From positions 7,006,001-7,070,000 of the forward strand of contig OY540821.1 in assembly GCA_961205875.1 (NCBI GenBank): a stretch of 64,000 bases of DNA, written 5' to 3'. Each line of letters opens with the position of its first letter. Within the stretch, counting starts at the first letter, position 1. Below, piece by piece: positions 1 to 10,805 of the stretch. The stretch is from Sialis fuliginosa (lineage: Eukaryota > Arthropoda > Insecta > Megaloptera > Sialidae). Position numbers and translations under genes: made by a program. Below the pieces are notes generated by a model that was not told where the DNA came from, ran no database searches, and was given only the letters and a program-made list of their open reading frames with translations.

Positions 1-262
1 ACCAGTTATGGCCGCTATAAGAGCAAGGTTTACTGTTTTTGCGATTGGCGGGCTCTTTTTTTTGTAATTCGTATGAACTCATGTTACTAATAAAATAAGT
101 AATTTTTTATTTAACTAAAGTCTGCAAATATAGTTTGTTTTTAATTATAGCCTTTTATTTTGTTTATGTTTTTTTCCAGTAATGGATAAAGTAAAACTAG
201 TAATGAGCACGCAGTGATGGACACTAGCTAATGATTACAAAATGATAAATACTACGACAAAA
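1..262 (-). mobile_element. R1 MITE, truncated copy
   Basis: The outer end (CCAGTTATGGCCGCTATAAG) enters from the window edge. The copy continues through the CCAGTAATGGATAAAGTA and GTAATGAGCACGCAG blocks to ACTACGACAAAAAATC, then stops matching. The inner half of the family consensus is missing. See the copy at 44040 for the full structure. Confidence 0.75.
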
Positions 263-1513
263 AATCAAAAAATTCGATTTTTTCTTAATCTTTTTTTTAA
301 AATATACATACTTATTCAAAAATATGTAAAAAATGCATATTAAATTTCCGAAAATTGACTAAATTACAGTCAATATAGCGCGACCGGTTATGACCCTCGG
401 AAAACTATAAATACGTTTTTCTAAAAACGACTTTTTTCGACCTTGTCCCAGTGATTACTCAAAGACTAATGAACCGAATTAATTATTTTTTTATTTTCGT
501 AATCGCAGTGACTAAGCCTATGTGTAGCCGATTTTTTAAATTTTGATAATGACTATTTTTTAAGACCACTTGAATTAAAAAAGGTTTTAAAAAGGAAAAA
601 AAAAAATCAAACCGTCGCCACTTTGTGAAAAAAATAAAACAATAACTACAATCATATAGATATTGATTTATATATGTATATATTTTTAATTTCGCTAACT
701 CGTCACCAAAATTTCGATTGGACAGTAAAGAGGAATTCATTTTTTTGGTCTTCACATCGAGGTTGATAACTTTGTAAATTTGTAATATTTTTCAATAAAA
801 ATTGGTGTTGAATAAGTTGAATATATACTTAATAAAATGTCTTCTACCCGATCCTAAAATAATTAGTTATACCTGTGGAAAAAATTTCCAAACATTGGCA
901 ATTTTTTGAGCTATCATAGTGGTTTTCTCTCTTAAAAAAATATATCACATCAGTTTCGTATTTGGACTAGGTTTTTTTTTTTATTATGTATCCATAACCT
1001 TTCCTAATACAAAACAATATAAAAATATCAGTTACCATATTTTCGATTTAACAATTGTATTTGAAGTAACTTTGCAATTTTTTTTTTACTTTGCATACAA
1101 GCCGCCAATGCAATGGTTGGAAAATTCATGTAGTACGTGTGCCATTCGTTCCGATAAAAACATCGAATCTTATTTTCAACAGGAAATCGAACCCAACTGC
1201 TGCTGTTTGCAACAGTATCCGCTTTTGATGTTTCATGTACATAAAAGTGTAATTTAAAATTCTAGTGCATTTCCTTTCTGACACAAATTTATAGATGGGA
1301 TCGAGTGTGTGGTGGGCATATTCTCAAACTGTTATAATTCTGTGAATTATACCGGGTGTTTTTTTAAAGACTTTCCAAAATAACGAATTTTTAGAAAAAA
1401 TGTTTCAGGCAAAAGTTTCCTGGTTTCGAGGGGGGTAAATATTGATATTATGGGGGACCTTAGAAATGTCACTTTGATGGGTTTTCAGGTTCAACTTTTC
1501 TTTTTAAAATCTA
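263..1513. other. AT-rich intronic sequence, nothing recognised
   Basis: No exon or element ends could be supported. Short open frames here (for example at 919-1257) have AT-driven composition and no recognisable domain. A possible transposon edge, TACCGGGTGTTTTTTTAAAG, lies near 1350 and resembles the CAGGGTGTT-type ends seen elsewhere. Confidence 0.4.
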
Positions 1514-1940
1514 TTTTCCTAATAATAATTCCTAATTTAAGAGATAAAATAAACAACGTTTGTTTGAAAATATCAATTTTTTATGATATGGAGCAAACCA
1601 AAGAGAAATTTCTAGATTTTCCATAATTTTTTACTCGAAAATGACTATTTCTTAAAAATAATTGCAAGAGGTAAAAAGTGTTTAGATCTAAGCAAAGATT
1701 CTTACAAGCTTTTTTAAAAGAATTTTTTCTTTATAAAAAAGTTATCAAAAAAAATTAACAATAAATTCTTTAATTTTGTGATTTTTCTTAAAAGTTAATT
1801 TAATAATTTTCGACTAAAAAATTAGTGAAAATCCAGAAATTTCCCTTTGGTTTGCTCCATATCATAAAAAATTGACATTTTCAGAAAAATGTTTCAAACA
1901 AAACTTGTTTATTTTATCTCTTAAATTAGGAATCTGCAAT
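1514..1940. repeat. Foldback (inverted repeat) element
   Basis: The left arm at about 1530-1640 (ATTCCTAATTTAAGAGATAA to TGATATGGAGCAAACCAAAG) is repeated in reverse complement at about 1820-1935. The arms are imperfect, about 100 bp each, around an AT-rich loop. No coding sequence is present. End points and superfamily are not resolved. Confidence 0.6.
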
Positions 1941-2708
1941 TTTTTTTCGAATTCTGTCTGTTTGTAAACGCTGTAACTCAAATACGACAAATTGTAAAAG
2001 GGGGAAATTTTATATCTAATTGTAAGATTAATTTTCGTCTCAGAAGAAATATCCTTTTCAACTGGAAACAGATAATTTTAAATAAAATTAGAAACACGTT
2101 CAAAAGTTAATACTCGTAATTTCAATGAAATAAATAAAAGCGGATTTTGTATGAAAAATATTTTTTTAATATTTTCGATTACTTTGAAGATATGAAAAAA
2201 AAATGATAAACATTTTCTGCTGACAGAAAGTAATAAAATTATCAGCTTTTAATATCGGCAAAATACAGTAGATACAGGGGTGACCAATCAGCTTAATTAA
2301 ATCAATTAGAAGAAATATGATTAACAGTTATTATTATTATTCAGTATAATTTAATTCAGCTATTAATACCTAGCGTAACCAGACGGTCACATCTCCCTTT
2401 TTTTAAAAACATTTTGTCTTATTATCCCGACAACCAGTATAATCCCACACATGCTTGTATCAAAATGTCAAAAAAATAAATGCTTTTAGATTATCAGTTA
2501 AAAAATATACTTTGTATTTAAAAAAATATAACTTTGATTTGGAACGCACTTATTGGACAGCCTGTAAAAATGTAACTATTTTCAAAATTTGCTGCTTGTC
2601 TATCCTGACAACTTTTGCATTTAAAGTTTTCTTCCATTCGTTATAATAAATGAAATATTGAACTTTGACACAGTGTTGGAACATCCTGTATAAAAGTATC
2701 TTCTTGGT
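1941..2708. other. AT-rich gap, nothing firm
   Basis: Contains GTCTGTTTGTAAACGCTG-type sequence near 1957, with an inverted relative near 19980, so probably old transposon sequence. No gene was recognised. Confidence 0.35.
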
Positions 2709-2710
2709 AT

Positions 2711-3258
2711 AAGGTAGTGGCACCAGTCTTGGCAAGGACCCCAGTAATGGCAAATTTTTAATCAAATGTACTGAATTTGAAATATGTGTTGATATTTGAT
2801 TACTACCATTTCTGAATATTAATCTACATATATACATTTAACTGTCTTACTGCGTGATTTGATGATAATCGGCCAATAGGTGTCAAAATGGTGGACATTT
2901 AAACTAATTATTAGTATAATTTATTTATTAATTATTATATTATCATAGCAACTGCTTTACATTGTTTCAAATTTGACGATTCTTTCTTTTATATCTTTTG
3001 TGTCGTAATACTTATCATTTTGTAATCATTAGCAAGTGTCCATCACTGCGTGCTCATTACTGGGGTTAACTTTGCCCTTACTGGAGAAAAAACATGAACA
3101 AATTAAAAGGTTATAATTTAAAAAACAAACCATATTTGCGGAATTTGGTAATTAAATTGATTAAATAAAGAGTTACTTGTTTTATTAGTAACATGATTAA
3201 TTAATCCAAAAAAACGAAAACTTGCTCTTATAGCGGCCATAACTATTACCTTTACCTT
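2711..3258 (+). mobile_element. R1 MITE, near full length
   Basis: Starts TATAAGGTAGTGGCACCAGT and ends TATTACCTTTACCTTAT, with TA at both boundaries. It contains the family blocks CCCCAGTAATGGC, ATCGGCCAATAGGTGTC, GTGTCCATCACTGCGTGC and GAGTTACTTGTTTTATTAG. It is non-coding. Confidence 0.8.
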
Positions 3259-3260
3259 AT

Positions 3261-3904
3261 AACCCTATTCATGTAAAAAGGTGTAATTTAAAAAATAGCT
3301 CATTTTTCGGTCTAGCAATAATACAATTTATTTTTTATATGCTAATTATCTTTTCTACGTACATATGTATATACAAATGTAACAAATGAACTTTGTAAAA
3401 TACGAATATTGAACATGATTGATTAGCTGTCGATGTTCAATTGTTAGTAATTACGATTCCAATTATTGATGATTTAATTCGAAATAGTTTTTTTGTTTTG
3501 TTTTGTTTAATGCAAAGTAGGGTGAAGATTCATTGAACTCACCTATTCATGCCATATTTAGAGGAAATTTTGCTTCCTCGCCATATCAAAAGGATTAGAG
3601 ATCATTTCTTAAAACGGAAAAAAATTGATATTTTCCGTTTCAGTCAAAAAAAAAATATTTTTCGTTCTGTGTTTGTGTGAGTTTCTGTCCCGTGAACCTT
3701 TGTCACACGAACTACTAAACAGATTTTAATGAAACTTGGTTTGTTAGTTGGGTTTAATGGAAAAAATCACATTTCGGAAACTTTTGATGATTTAAGTATG
3801 AAACTTTTCTATTAACTTCGGAAGTGACGCATGTGCACCTACGTCAGTGAAGACCAAACAAAAATCGGATTAGTCGTAAACAAACGTCCGGTTGATTTAT
3901 CCGT
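3261..3904. other. Intronic gap, nothing recognised
   Basis: AT-rich. A CTTCCTCGCCATATC-like block near 3575 resembles repeats near 36430 and 47545 (CGATATTGCGAGGAAGC), so part of it is probably old repeat. No exon was seen. Confidence 0.35.
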
Positions 3905-4110
3905 ACTATAAATGCGAAAATAACTGTCTGTCTGTATGTTACGTTTTTACGGCTAAACCGATCTTGGTGTAATTTGGCAGTTAGATAGCTTGCATCCTGA
4001 AGAAGGACATAGGCTACTTCGTATCCCGAAAATTTGATTAGATAAAAAAATACAAATTGATTTTAGTTGTGTAGCTAACTTCATGCGTTCATGCCACGGA
4101 ACAAAGTATT
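3905..4110 (+). repeat. Dispersed arthropod repeat, family C
   Basis: Shows the ordered blocks CTGTCTGTATGTTACG, ACGGCTAAACCGATCTT, ATTTGGCAGTTAGATAGC, TTGCATCCTGA and GGACATAGGCTACTTCGTAT. The same series recurs at 8862, 9085, 32140, 34623 (reverse) and 46930 (reverse). This is a widespread arthropod interspersed repeat; its superfamily was not settled from sequence. Confidence 0.7.
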
Positions 4111-5469
4111 TTATTTATAAGTAAAAGTAAATATATCTATCAAATCTATTAACCTACAACTATCAAATGTTTATAGATTTGTGAAATAATTTACATCAGA
4201 AATACTATATTTTTATAAAATAATAGTATGGCCACATTTGGACTATTTTAAATCTTATTTCGATTTTATATAGAATTGAATATCCGTAATATACGAATTT
4301 TATTAAATTTTCTGCAATAAGATTGTTTATTGAAAAAATTTTATATTAAAAAATAAAAACGTGAATGTTTCTATCAAATATTGGATAGGGTAATGTAGAA
4401 GAAGGGGTTAATTCTAGAAGTTTCACTATATTTACTTATATACACTTTTTCAGAAATATATTTTAGTTAAAAAAAAAATAGTTTGGTCAGCCCTGATATA
4501 ATAAATTCTCCCCTTTTTAATGTTCTTCACTTTGTCAGCAATGTTGTGCACAACATAACAGATAAATCTTGTTCGATATCATATAAAATGAAAGGAAACG
4601 GAGTGAAAAGGTTTCTATATTCAATTTTTGTTCAAAGAAAATTTATCTGGCGACTTACATTTATTGATACATTCATTTCGAATCCATTTCTAAAGAAATG
4701 GGCATGTAGTATGAATGTAATTACTCAAAGTTAGGCTGAAAAGTTTTCTACGCAGTTATAATGAAGTATTGTAATAATTTTTTTTCTTCGATTTTTATTT
4801 GAATTGATTTTTATTATTTTTGCTATGATGTGTGTGTACTTACTAGGCTTGTGGAGTCGTGGAGCCATGTAGTTGATGTCGGAGTTGGTAGAAAGGTACC
4901 GAATCCGACTTATGAATTTCGTTTGGATTTTATTTATAGCAGTGGTAATAATTTTTTTTAATATTGTAAAATTGATACCCTGCAGAAAGCGTTTGGTTAG
5001 GTTTTGGTCTAGACCAAATTCTTTATAATACTGGACAATAATATGTATGTATATATTCATGGTCCCCACATGTTATCGCGGGCCTCTATGCCAGGATTTT
5101 CGATGGGCCCTCTCTGCCAATGAGGGGGGGAGGTCAAAAGAATATATACAGTTCTACCAATTGTTTTTGCTTTTCAGTTCCAAAAAATATATATACGGGG
5201 TGCAATTGAAAGATATTTTTTTTAGAAAAATAAGAATTAAATTGAAATTTTCACCACTGTCTCCTGTTAAGAAACCTAAAACATTTGCAAAAATAGAATG
5301 TTGTCCTATCAGCCCCCCCCCCCCCCTGAACTCCCCTCCCTCACGTCTGGGTTAGCTCATTGGTGTAATGTGATATCTGTTATGAATAATAATAGTTGAC
5401 CGCGGTTAGATATTTAGTTTGAGGAACACTGTTTTAATTAGCCCGTTTATAAAAACTTTTTTCTAAATA
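4111..5469. other. Intronic gap with poly-C tract and repeat traces
   Basis: AT-rich, with a short GGAGTCGTGGAGCC/GTCGGAGTTGG stretch near 4853-4910 and a long C run at about 5310-5326. TTTGAGGAACACTG near 5418 resembles the end of a hAT element. Open frames at 4483-4734 and 5047-5355 show no domain and were not accepted. Confidence 0.4.
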
Positions 5470-5943
5470 AGGTATTGGCACCAGTCTTGACCGTTTTCAG
5501 AACAAGGTTTACTGTTTTTTGGTATTGATGGGCTTCTTTTTTGTAATTCTCATGAACTCATGTTACTGTTTTTTTTTAGTAATATATAAAGTAAAACCAG
5601 TAATGGGCACCCAGTGTGTGGCACTTGCTAATGATTACAAAATGATAAGTACTACGACACAAAAGTTTTAAAATAAATATTTGTTTTGAAACAATGTAAA
5701 GCAGATGCTATAATAATATAATAATTAAAAAATACATTACACTAACATAATTAGTTTAAATGTCCACCATTTTGTTACCCATTGACCGATTGTCATCAAA
5801 TTAAGCCGTTTTACAGTTAAGTATCTATAGATTATGATTCAGTAATGGCAGTAATCAAATATCAACAAATATTTCTAATTTAGTACATTAAATTAAACAA
5901 ATATCCAACACTAGAGTATAATCCAAGACTGGTACCAGTAACT
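5470..5943 (-). mobile_element. R1 MITE copy
   Basis: Bounded by TA; begins AGGTATTGGCACCAGTCTTG and ends CAAGACTGGTACCAGTAACT. It runs opposite to the copy at 6513 and lies only about 570 bp away, so the two form a large inverted pair. Shorter than the 44040 copy through internal deletions. Confidence 0.82.
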
Positions 5944-6512
5944 TACTTACATATATTGTGTAAAACCTTTATCTGCTTACACATGTGTTCCGTAAAAAAA
6001 TACACAAGAAAAATTGGATTCTGATGACATGAGTTAAATAATACGTTTCAAATCACACAAAAAATCATCACACCTGCCCACGAATACAATGTTGTTTATA
6101 TGAACTCTCTTTCCAACTATATATCTATCTCTGTCTCACCACACACGTCGACTGATTGTATAGCATCCTCGTATTGGATTTGCATAGATATTTATGTATG
6201 CATGTATACAGGGCCATATTAAGTAGGTGTGGCAGAATTCGAGAAAGAAAATAACAATTTAAATAAAAATAATGTCAACAAGTGTTGGTTTTGTATTAGA
6301 TAGAAATTGACAATTTTTTATGTTTTAAGGGGGAATATCATTTTGATGGGTTGTAAATTGCTGATTTTGTGATTTTTTTCTTATTTAATTAATTATTTTA
6401 GGATTGAGGGAAAAATATGTTAACTAAGGATATTTTTAACAAATTTTGTTAAAACATATAAAAAGAAATTATTTATTTGAAGTAACCTTATAGATAGATA
6501 GAAGGTTGTATA
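5944..6512. other. Spacer between inverted R1 copies
   Basis: AT-rich sequence with no gene. It would form the loop if the flanking inverted R1 copies paired. Confidence 0.4.
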
Positions 6513-7006
6513 AAGTACTGGTACCAGTCTTGAATCATACCCCAGTGTTGGATTCTTGTTTAATTAAACGCACTAAATTAGAAATATTTGATTACTGCCA
6601 TTACTGAATCATAATCTATAGATACCTAACTGTAAAATAGCTTAATTTTAAAATTGTGGACATTTTAAACCAATTATTAGTGTAATCTATTTATTATACT
6701 CAGCTTTACATTTTTTCAAATTTTACGATTCTTTATTTTATAACTTTTTTGTCGTATTATTTTGTAATCATTAGCAAGTGTCTATTACTGGATTTACTTT
6801 ATCCATTACCGGAGAAAAAAACATAAACAAAAGCGTCAATTAAAAAAAAAACTATATTTGCAGACTTTGGTAATTAAATTGATTAAATAAAGAGTTTCCA
6901 GTTTTATTACTATCCTGAGTTAATGAGAATTACAAAAAAGAAGCCCATCAATCCCAAAAAACAGTATACCTTGCTTTTAAAGACGCCAAGACTGGTGCCA
7001 ATATCT
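6513..7006 (+). mobile_element. R1 MITE copy
   Basis: Preceded by TA and beginning AAGTACTGGTACCAGTCTTG, ending AAGACTGGTGCCAATATCT followed by TA. Carries the GTGTCTATTACTGG and CCATTACCGGAG subterminal blocks. It is non-coding. Confidence 0.82.
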
Positions 7007-8202
7007 TATTTATTTAAATGACAACACGATCGTATCAGCTATTACACTGAACACTAAATCTTTGCGGCTGTAAAACGGGTCGAGTAAACTAAGCTTTATG
7101 CACATTACTAATTGATGAAGATGACGGTGTATTCCTGACTGACCTAAGAGCACCCCTGCACGTACAAACTACAGACGCTCCGATACGATTCCGTCTTTAA
7201 TATTCATACGTATCTGTTAATTAAAACGGATACATGAGCGGATCAATCCAGCCGTTTGTTTGTTGTTGTTTTGTGGATTTATTGAAACCATGGCGACTGT
7301 AATGAACACCACCGCCGTTTCTGGTTGTTCCAGGTATAAGCCATCAATAGGATAATCTGATTAACCCAATCGTGATCGAGTTTTTTTTTGTTGCCGATAT
7401 TGCTGATTTTTCTGTCATCAATTCATACCTATCTAAGTATACTAAAACTCCAGGGATTTTGATATTTGCATTGTTGATGTATTCAGTCCAATACTCGAAA
7501 ATAAGTATGATTAAAACCCATTTGAATTATAATAATCGTACAGCAACGCAAAATTTTAACAAAAGAGCGATCTGTTGCATATATGCAATGCTGGTCACCA
7601 TTGAGTTAAAGAAATATGAAGTTGAAAAAACTGGTCGTCAAAATAATTCTGTTTACTGCAGGATTTACAACAACTTTTTAAGGGTAAATTTAATCCAGTG
7701 TCCAATAATGAACATCATTTAGCTCAATCAGCTCTTGTTTTTGCGATATTGCAAAAAAATAGTTTTTTCCGATATGCAAACATTCCAATTTGTATATATA
7801 TTTTTTAATCAAATATCATTCGTAATGTAGCTATGGGTCCTAATTGAACTAAAAACTTTAAATTACACACATTCATAAGTTATTCCGTTCTAAAATCATG
7901 TTTTAAACGAAGAAAAATCGATTTTTAGCCAAAATTTTGCAATTTCGAAAATTCAAAGTGCTGTTACACATTCAATTTTTGTCCAATTTTAATGCAATTT
8001 ACTAAATTTGTGGCTTTATCAATCTTCTTTATTGTGTTAAAATTTTAACGTAATCGAATGAAAATTCGCGAAATGATACTAAAATCAACCGCGTGTGTCA
8101 AAATTGGTAGTTACGCATACGTTTAAATAAATAATGATTTATAATCTTTTTAGTGAGGTTTCACTCTTAACTTGATGTTTTCCGTATTTAATACGAAACC
8201 CC
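7007..8202. other. Intronic gap, partly unique sequence
   Basis: 7020-7340 is less AT-rich and matches no repeat seen in the window; it holds the weak exon candidate at 7290. The open frame at 7372-7722 (116 codons) has no recognisable domain, and its composition is that of the intron. 7740-8200 is AT-rich with nothing recognised. Confidence 0.4.
7290..7334 (+). other. Possible small coding exon or TM3-like relic
   Basis: A GC-richer stretch begins AACCATGGCG, a good animal start context, and runs open for 14 codons (MATVMNTTAVSGCS) to CCAG followed by GTATAA, a weak donor. Parts also resemble the TM3 exon around GTGATGACGCACCACC (here GTAATGAACACCACC). It could be a first exon, a relic of a duplicated TM3 exon, or chance. 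No acceptor or partner exon was identified. It precedes the pseudo-exon at 10690 in the order expected for a duplicated segment, which is the only contextual support. Confidence 0.2.
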
Positions 8203-8508
8203 CTACAAGAATTGCCAGACACTTTTCCTCTCGATAAGAAGCACTTTTCGAGATAAAAACTCAGATTTGTACGTACTTGCTTCTCTCATAGCAAGAATTT
8301 TGTAGACACTCCTCTTTTCAACGCAATTTTTGTTTTTCAATAACTGAATAACTGCATCCATTTGAAAATGACAGCTGATTAATTTCAACACATTTGTAGA
8401 AATGTATTTGTAGAAATCAGGAAGGGTTAAGATTTTTAATTTCTTAAAGAAAGATTTGCAAGCCATAGGAGAATTTATATTTTTATAGCTCGATAAGCAG
8501 CTATGCAA
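8203..8508 (-). mobile_element. Possible non-LTR retrotransposon C-terminal fragment
   Basis: A minus-strand open frame of 101 codons contains ACKSFFKKLKILTLPDFYKY. An FKxLKILTLPxxY motif of this kind occurs near the C-terminus of reverse transcriptase proteins of several insect LINEs. No catalytic reverse transcriptase motif is present, so this would be a dead 3' fragment. The call rests on one motif. Confidence 0.4.
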
Positions 8509-8861
8509 ATAAACGTATCAAATAAAATCAGTTTAACACCATTTTCCTCTCCTTAGGGGTTGAATTTCGGCGGAAAATCCCTTCTTAGTGCTTTCATCAT
8601 AGAAGGATATTCTTAAAGTCTTACGTTTTAGACCCAAAGATTCATACTGGGTATTGATGTGAACTTTTGAAACATATATTTTTGCTGATTTTGTTTATCA
8701 AATTCTTAAATGGTGTTTATTTTTTTGGAATAGTTGATATCTACAACGAAAATGTTGATTAATGTTTACCGAACTTCAACACACTTTATGCTGTATAAAA
8801 AGACTTTAACCCATTCAGCCCTTCCAGTGATATTTGCAGAGCTCTTCTTCCATAACTGCGA

Positions 8862-8932
8862 AAGTAACTCTGTCTGTTTGTTACCTTTTTACGACCAAAA
8901 TGCTGAACCGATCTTAATGAAATTTATTTAAA
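8862..8932 (+). repeat. Family C repeat, short fragment
   Basis: Contains TCTGTCTGTTTGTTACC and GCTGAACCGATCTTAATG as in the 9085 copy, then breaks off after AATTTATTT. Confidence 0.6.
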
Positions 8933-9084
8933 AAAAATATATAGTTTTAGATAGTTAATATTAGATTAAAATAATTATAGTAATACATTTCTGAAAGAGC
9001 CTAAGTTGTTTAAAATGAATTTTTCTTTGTTTGGTTTTATTATTCGAAACTTCGAAATTTTTTTAGCCCTAACTGATCAACAAT

Positions 9085-9260
9085 TCATTTACTAATATTA
9101 TAAATACGAAGAAAGTATGTCTGTCTCTCTGTCTGTTTGTTACCTTTTCACGGCTAAACCGCTGAACCGATTTTGATGAAATTTGGCAGGGAGATAGCTT
9201 GCATCCTGAGAAGGAACGTAGGCTACTTTGTATTCCGAAAATTGATTAGATAGTCTTGAA
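9085..9260 (+). repeat. Family C repeat
   Basis: Begins CTAATATTATAAATACG and continues CGGCTAAACCGCTGAACCG, ATTTGGCAGGGAGATAGC and GTAGGCTACTTTGTATTCC. It is the best-preserved copy of this family in the window. Confidence 0.72.
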
Positions 9261-9653
9261 TAAATTGTTCTATAATTTCTTTCTTATAAAAATATCGTTC
9301 AAAATAAATGAAAATATATTTGTTATTATTTCAATTTTATCTTGAAGACCTAGTAATAAAATTTACTATGATCTCCTATTTTCTATATCTGTAATAACTA
9401 ATTCAAAACAATGAGAATGTTTTTGCAGGTACTCAAATGAATAATTATTGCAAACAAAATTATGTTACTTATTTAAAAAAAATGGGTGTGTGTACTTATG
9501 TACGCGTGTTAGAAGTTATACTTCTTTGGCGAAGTGACATCTAGCGTGCAAATACAAAACTAAAAATTTATTTTCCGACTATCAAAACAGAAATCTGTTT
9601 TATCTACACCTAACCTAACTTCATAGTGTTGTTTTCTTTACATGGTACGCGCG

Positions 9654-10126
9654 CAAGGATATAAAGACAAGGTAGTCTCATCAGCTCCTTGACCAATCAG
9701 CGTTGGCGCGGGAATTGACGTCACCACGAAGACGTATTTATTTATTTATTCTTGTTTTCGTATTTTTTTTGATATTTTAATAACACATACAATCAAAGAA
9801 GTACAAATTCGACATTACAAAATCATAAAGAGCTGCTAGAAGCACATAACGTATTGCCAACTTAAGAATAGTAAAAATGACACTTCCCGAATAGACCAAA
9901 TTGTCTGTGACAGCTTTTTTATGGTTTTCGAATGTCTCTTTGATTATATGTGTTATTAAAATATAAAAAAAACATGAAGACAAGAATAAATAAAGGATTT
10001 TTTTTGTAATTGATATTCTATTATACATTTATAACATTTGAATACGTCTTCGTGGTGACGTCAATTACCGCGCCAACGCTGATTGGTCAAGGAGCTGATG
10101 AGACTATCTTGTCTTTATATACCTTG
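9654..10126. mobile_element. MULE-type MITE with perfect 9-bp target duplication
   Basis: Terminal inverted repeats of about 95 bp, starting CAAGGATATAAAGACAAG on the left and ending CTTGTCTTTATATACCTTG on the right, surround an AT-rich core of about 290 bp. GTACGCGCG occurs exactly at 9645-9653 and 10127-10135, a 9-bp duplication. A 9-bp duplication with long terminal repeats is the hallmark of the Mutator superfamily. No transposase is present; the open frame at 9777-10028 is in the non-coding core. The arms carry GTTGGCGCG and TTGACGTCACC, unusually GC-rich for this window. Confidence 0.85.
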
Positions 10127-10152
10127 GTACGCGCGAATCGTTGCATGTTGCT

Positions 10153-10509
10153 CAGTAGCGTAGGAACGGGGGGGGTTTTGGGGTAGACCCCCCCCCCCCG
10201 AAATATTCAATGTTCTTAAAATATATGGAATTATTATTACAATTTTGAATTGAATGACCTTTTTTGTGATTATAACCCCTCCCCCCCCTCCCGAAATATT
10301 CAATGTTTTTAAAATATGCGAAATAATCATAATAATTTTGAATTGAATGACTTTTCTTTTTTATATGACTAAAAAAAAAGGTCTTCAATTGTGTGACCTT
10401 TTTTTTAGTCATAAGATTAGAAATTATAATAATAATTTCGCATATTTTGGGAGCCCCAAGCTTAACCCCCCCCCCCCCCCCCCAGAAAATTTTTCTTACT
10501 ACGCCACTG
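10153..10509. mobile_element. hAT-type MITE with 8-bp target duplication
   Basis: Ends are CAGTAGCGTAGGAA and CTTACTACGCCACTG. ATGTTGCT lies immediately outside both ends (10145-10152 and 10510-10517), a perfect 8-bp duplication, as expected for hAT elements. The interior holds repeated blocks GAAATATTCAATGTT and TTTTGAATTGAATGAC, an internal hairpin around GACTAAAAAAAAAGG, and three long C tracts. Open frames here read the C tracts as Gly/Pro and are not genes. Confidence 0.88.
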
Positions 10510-10689
10510 ATGTTGCTTATTAAAATTTCACCCTGAACGCGCCTAAAGAAGTTTAACTTCAAAAACAGGACCGAAAGGGTTAAATAGAAGCGACTGACCT
10601 TAACTTATAAATCTCTCTAGAGGAACGGCTAAACTGTAGTGAGAAGTGCAGATAAAAGGCGTTGAGATAGATTGTATATATGTGTTTTT

Positions 10690-10805
10690 GTTGTTTTTGT
10701 TTGTTACACAACTCTCGCGTCGCGGTGGGAATCCTGTCCGTAACAACAGGAAGTGTTTGTTGCAGACACCTACAATCGCCTGTAGACCCTTGTTTGGATT
10801 GTTTT
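10690..10805 (+). pseudogene. Decayed paralogue of the TM4 exon (pseudo-exon)
   Basis: This stretch aligns, with gaps, to the TM4 exon at 51351 and to the pyrimidine tract in front of it. Shared blocks in order include GGGAATCC, CAGGAAG, TTGCAGA, GACACCT, TCGCCT and GACCC. Read with frame changes it gives SRVAVGI, then TGSV, RHL, SP and DPC, matching the exon's SAFAWGI, AGSV, RHL, SP and DPSC. The acceptor AG is replaced by CAC, the donor GTGAG by GATTG, and there are small gaps that shift the frame. It therefore looks dead rather than an alternative exon. It lies about 19.5 kb upstream of the live TM3 exon, which is the wrong order for one gene, so it is best read as a remnant of a duplicated receptor segment. 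Its GC content is above the background. Confidence 0.62.

Larger units (their letters stand above)
9508..10565. mobile_element. Possible older element split by two MITEs
   Basis: GAAGTTATACTTCTTTGGCG at about 9513 is matched in reverse complement near 10541-10562 (CGCCTAAAGAAGTTTAACTT). These could be inverted ends of one older element into which the MULE-type MITE (9654-10126) and the hAT MITE (10153-10509) later inserted. Only the ends support this. Confidence 0.35.

Noticed and set aside
919..1257. 112-codon plus-strand frame
   Set aside because: Cys-rich end is suggestive, but no family pattern, and the non-ATG start is in AT-rich sequence.
7372..7722. 116-codon plus-strand frame
   Set aside because: Longest frame in its area, but no domain, intron-like base composition and no splice support.
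10115..10562. Gly-rich minus-strand frames
   Set aside because: Translation of C tracts inside a hAT MITE.
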